A stretch of DNA of 64,000 bases from assembly GCA_020436085.1 (NCBI GenBank), contig JAGQYM010000002.1, forward strand, positions 62,001 through 126,000, in the 5' to 3' direction. This DNA is from Cyclobacteriaceae bacterium (GTDB taxonomy: Bacteria; Bacteroidota; Bacteroidia; Cytophagales; Cyclobacteriaceae). The notes beneath the pieces are model-generated. The model saw only the letters and a program-made list of their open reading frames with translations, searched no databases and had not been told where the DNA came from. Made by a program: the position numbers and the translations under genes. Shown here piece by piece: positions 60,853 through 64,000 of the stretch. Positions within the stretch are counted from its first letter, which is position 1. Every line of letters starts with the position of its first letter.

Positions 60853-63270
60853 ATGTGGACACGCCTCGCTCATTTTGTTATTAAATACCGGCTTCCGCTT
60901 GTCATTTTGATCGGAATAATCACTGCTTTTATGGGTTATCACGCCCGAAAAGCTGAGATGAGCTATGATTTCCGGAGCACCGTGCCCGCCAATGATCCAG
61001 ACCAAGTTTTCCTTACAGAATTCAGGAAGCAATTTGGTGAAGATGGCAACATCGTAGCGGTCGGGTTAAAGGACAGTTCGATCTACGACTATGCGAATTT
61101 TGAGAAGCTGCGTAAGTTCTGCGTGGCTGTTAAGGGAATGACGGGCGTGAATGATGTCATTTCATTGCCACTGATCAAGCAAATTGAAAAAGACACCGCC
61201 AAAACGCAGTTTATTCTGACAGATGTGTTTCCCGGCAAGCTCACCAGTCAGCAACAACTAGACAGTCTGCTGCAGGAAGCAAAGAAGCAGCGTTTTTACA
61301 TTGGCCAGATTGTAAATGAAACCAACGGTGCAATTGCCATACTCATCTCAATTCAAAAGGAAGTACTCAATTCATCAGATCGGGTTGGGCTTACTGACCA
61401 AATTATTGCTGAAGGACAGAAATTTTCTGGCGATACGGGTATTCAACTTCACTATGCGGGGTTACCCTTTGTTCGCTCGGTGATCACAAGTCAGGTAGGG
61501 CAGGAGTTGAAAATATTTCTTTTAGTATCTGTAATAATCACGGGAGTTATTCTCTTGATTTTTTTCAGATCGTTCCGTGCGGTGCTTTTTCCACTCATCG
61601 TGATTGGTATCATCGTGGTGTGGGTGCTTGGCACCATTTCTCTGTTTGGATTTAAGATATCTCTTCTAAGCGGAATGATTCCGCCCATTATCGTGGTGAT
61701 TGGTATTCCCAATGCCATTTACTTGATGAATAAGTATCATACCGAGTTTGCATCGCATGGCAACAAGATTTTGGCCATCAGCAGAGTGGTGCGAAAGGTT
61801 GGTTTGGCCACGTTTCTCACCAACCTGACTACAGCCATCGGTTTCTTGGTGTTGCTTACTGCTGATATTACCATACTCCGCGAGTTTGGAATTGTGGCAG
61901 GCATTAATGTGATGGCCACTTTTGTAGTCAGCCTCATACTCATTCCCGGAGTTTTTTCGTGGATGCCGCCCCCTTCTGCAAAACACTTGAAGCACCTTGA
62001 TGTCAAAGGCTTTGATAAAATACTAACCACGGTGGATTTGTTGGTTCATCGCCATCGTGTATTTATTTATTCAGGTGCGATTGCTGCAGTAGTGCTGGCC
62101 GTTATTGGTATGACGCGCCTTCATGCCATGTCCTACATGGTAGATGACCTTCCGGAAGAGAGCGTTGTTAAGAAAGACCTCGAGTTTTTTGAAGAGAACT
62201 TCAGCGGTGTGATGCCGCTGGAAGTGGTGGTAAACACCGGCAAGCGAAGAGGTGTCATTGACGTACGGAATCTTCAGAAGATAGATGAACTTGAACGCTT
62301 TCTGGCAGAGCAAAAAGACATCTCTAATCCGGTATCGCTAGTGAGTTTTGTAAAGGCGGCTAAGCAAGCGTTTTATAATAACAATCCCAATCGCTATGCA
62401 TTGCCCGACAGTCGTGAACGGGGATTTATTCTCCGTTATATGAAGGGACAGTCAGATAGTTCTGGATTGTTCAAATCTTTTGTCGATTCTACCATGCAAA
62501 CGATGCGCATCTCGATGCAGGTGGCAGACATCGGATCGGACAAGATGGATTCGTTGGTTAATCAGGTGATTCAGCCGAAGATAGATACAATCTTTGCTGG
62601 CACAGATATTACGGCCAAGATCACTGGAACCACTCCTTTGTTTATTAAAGGAAATAAATTTCTGATCACCAATCTGCGCGGTAGTTTGCTGTTGGCCTTT
62701 GGTCTTATCGCCATCACCATGGGACTGTTGTTTGCCAATGCCCGGATGATTGTAATTTCATTGATTCCAAATTTCATTCCTATGATGATCACGGCTGCTA
62801 TTATGGGTTACTTTGGCATTCCGCTAAAGCCAAGCACTGTATTGATTTTTAGTATCACGTTTGGAATTTCGGTGGACTATTCAATCCACTTCCTTGCGAA
62901 GTATCGCCAAGAGCTTCATGCACGCAGTTTCTTCGTGCCTGTGGCTGTTAGCAATTCGATATTGGAAGTAGGCAAGAGTATGATTTATACATCCATTGTG
63001 CTATTTGCTGGATTTATCATTTTCACTTTTTCGTCATTCGGAGGAACAATTGCGTTGGGGCTACTAACATCAACCACATTGTTGATTTCGATGTTTACCA
63101 ATTTAATTCTGCTGCCTTCACTAATCATGACTTTTGATCGCGGTAGGCACGAGCGCGGAGAGCATGCCCTGATTGATGAGTTTGATCCTGACTCGTATCC
63201 ATCGGCTGAGGACGAGGCCATTGACCTGGATAAGATTAAGATCCACAACAGGCACAGCGCAGCGGAGTGA
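60853..63270 (+). CDS. MMPL/RND-family transporter
   Basis: An 805-residue permease with the RND/MMPL layout: one N-terminal helix (about 13-30), a large periplasmic loop, five helices at about 213-375, a second such helix (about 402-420), a second periplasmic loop and a final block at about 615-770. Family features are the PVNGIP-like GMIPPIIVVIGIPNAIYLMNKYHTEF in helices 4-5, and the GISVDYSIHFLAKYR helix near 680. It probably exports a hydrophobic lipid or related molecule (hopanoid or lipid transporters belong here). No periplasmic adaptor gene is adjacent. Substrate is unknown. Confidence 0.87.
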   Translation: MWTRLAHFVIKYRLPLVILIGIITAFMGYHARKAEMSYDFRSTVPANDPDQVFLTEFRKQFGEDGNIVAVGLKDSSIYDYANFEKLRKFCVAVKGMTGVNDVISLPLIKQIEKDTAKTQFILTDVFPGKLTSQQQLDSLLQEAKKQRFYIGQIVNETNGAIAILISIQKEVLNSSDRVGLTDQIIAEGQKFSGDTGIQLHYAGLPFVRSVITSQVGQELKIFLLVSVIITGVILLIFFRSFRAVLFPLIVIGIIVVWVLGTISLFGFKISLLSGMIPPIIVVIGIPNAIYLMNKYHTEFASHGNKILAISRVVRKVGLATFLTNLTTAIGFLVLLTADITILREFGIVAGINVMATFVVSLILIPGVFSWMPPPSAKHLKHLDVKGFDKILTTVDLLVHRHRVFIYSGAIAAVVLAVIGMTRLHAMSYMVDDLPEESVVKKDLEFFEENFSGVMPLEVVVNTGKRRGVIDVRNLQKIDELERFLAEQKDISNPVSLVSFVKAAKQAFYNNNPNRYALPDSRERGFILRYMKGQSDSSGLFKSFVDSTMQTMRISMQVADIGSDKMDSLVNQVIQPKIDTIFAGTDITAKITGTTPLFIKGNKFLITNLRGSLLLAFGLIAITMGLLFANARMIVISLIPNFIPMMITAAIMGYFGIPLKPSTVLIFSITFGISVDYSIHFLAKYRQELHARSFFVPVAVSNSILEVGKSMIYTSIVLFAGFIIFTFSSFGGTIALGLLTSTTLLISMFTNLILLPSLIMTFDRGRHERGEHALIDEFDPDSYPSAEDEAIDLDKIKIHNRHSAAE

Positions 63271-63312
63271 TTTAATTATTTCAAAAAAGAATATTGTTAG
63301 TTATTAATAGAA

Positions 63313-64000
63313 ATGTCGGCACGATATAAAGAGTATAAAGAACTGGATTTCGCGAAGATTGCTTCGGAGGTACTCACATTTTGGGAGGAGAATAAAATTT
63401 TTGAAGAGTCTATTAGCAGAAGAGAAGGTAAGCCTACTTTCACTTTCTACGAAGGGCCACCATCAGCAAATGGTACGCCTGGTATTCACCACGTGATGGC
63501 TCGCACGGTGAAAGACATCTTTTGCCGTTTCAAAACTTTCGAGGGATACCAGGTGAAGCGCAAAGGAGGCTGGGATACGCATGGTCTACCAGTAGAACTT
63601 CAGGTGGAAAAAGAACTCGGCATCACTAAGGATGACATCGGTGTAAAAATCTCGGTTGAAGATTACAACAGGAAGTGTCGTGAGACGGTGATGAAATACA
63701 AAAACCAGTGGAACGACCTCACTGTGAAGATGGGCTATTGGGTAGATCTTGAACATCCTTATGTCACCTACGAGAATGACTACATCGAGTCGTTGTGGTG
63801 GCTGTTAAAGCAATTGTATGAGAAGGGACTTTTATACAAAGGCTACAGCATACAACCCTATTCACCCACGGATGGAACAGGACTCAGTTCACACGAGTTG
63901 AATCTGCCAGGTTGTTACAAGGATGTAAAAGACACCTCGATCACGGCACAGTTCAAAGTGATCAAGGACAGTCAATCGTTAAAGTTCATTGATGGTGATG
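63313..64000 (+). CDS. ileS: Isoleucine--tRNA ligase, N-terminal part (runs off the window)
   Basis: The first 229 codons of a class I synthetase, open to the window end. The class I HIGH-equivalent is in GPPSANGTPGIHH (about residues 47-59), a variant typical of Bacteroidota IleS. KGGWDTHGLPVELQVEKELGI and GYWVDLEHPYVTYENDYIES are IleS-specific. Start at ATG 63313, 42 bases after the transporter. Confidence 0.94.
   Translation, partial: MSARYKEYKELDFAKIASEVLTFWEENKIFEESISRREGKPTFTFYEGPPSANGTPGIHHVMARTVKDIFCRFKTFEGYQVKRKGGWDTHGLPVELQVEKELGITKDDIGVKISVEDYNRKCRETVMKYKNQWNDLTVKMGYWVDLEHPYVTYENDYIESLWWLLKQLYEKGLLYKGYSIQPYSPTDGTGLSSHELNLPGCYKDVKDTSITAQFKVIKDSQSLKFIDGD

Overview
The window looks like a chromosomal segment of an aerobic member of the Bacteroidota, most likely a Cytophagales relative. 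The evidence is the combination of a TonB-dependent receptor with a DUF4249 partner, a protein with a type IX secretion sorting tail, LytS/LytTR signalling, bacillithiol genes (bshC, ytxJ), a fused alpha/beta 2-oxoacid dehydrogenase E1, the DUF6452/DUF6048 pair, and the Bacteroidota promoter element TAnnTTTG in place of Shine-Dalgarno-type leaders. Base composition looks even throughout. I see no rRNA, tRNA, CRISPR array, insertion sequence, integrase or prophage gene. Coding density is very high: no stretch over about 180 bases lacks a gene, and the longest gaps (before rocD, prmC, the M16 peptidase, the triplicated DUF6452 gene and rpmB) hold at most promoter-like motifs.

Layout. 1-5.5 kb: aminotransferase tail, heptose kinase (rfaE1), a secreted carboxypeptidase-regulatory-domain protein, a LytS/LytTR two-component pair and a serine hydrolase. 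5.5-12.4 kb (minus): a membrane-anchored alpha/beta hydrolase broken by one in-frame TGA, then a tight five-gene operon: threonine/serine dehydratase, a NRAMP-like transporter lacking the metal ligands, and pxpA-pxpB-pxpC (5-oxoprolinase). 12.4-18.5 kb: small lipoprotein, a GNAT-histone deacetylase fusion, DUF3291 protein, secreted Xaa-Pro aminopeptidase, a 72-residue protein, a GroES-like protein and an RmuC-like coiled-coil protein. 18.6-27.8 kb: rocD, a short-chain dehydrogenase without the usual Tyr/Lys, an FtsX-type permease, prmC, ribD, a 2-oxoglutarate/iron oxygenase and chrA.

27.8-35.2 kb: TonB, a predicted beta-barrel, an OsmC protein, ytxJ, a 979-residue very basic exported protein built of 62-residue tandem repeats, and the fused E1. 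35.3-44 kb (plus): M16 peptidase, ispF, mnmD, then an outer-membrane trio (TonB-dependent receptor, DUF4249 lipoprotein, MG2/plug-type protein). 44-53.6 kb: 5-formyltetrahydrofolate cyclo-ligase, bshC, rimO, DUF6452 (three copies in one protein) with DUF6048, ftsY, DUF4295, rpmG, rpmB, and a secreted FG-GAP/VCBS protein. 53.7-64 kb (plus): murF, DUF2461 protein, a membrane histidine kinase, glyS, an MtfA-like peptidase, dgt, an MMPL/RND transporter and the start of ileS.

Most genes are ordinary housekeeping or envelope functions. The best candidates for something undescribed are the NRAMP-fold transporter in the 5-oxoprolinase operon, the repeat protein at 30.2-33.1 kb, and the acetyltransferase-deacetylase fusion.
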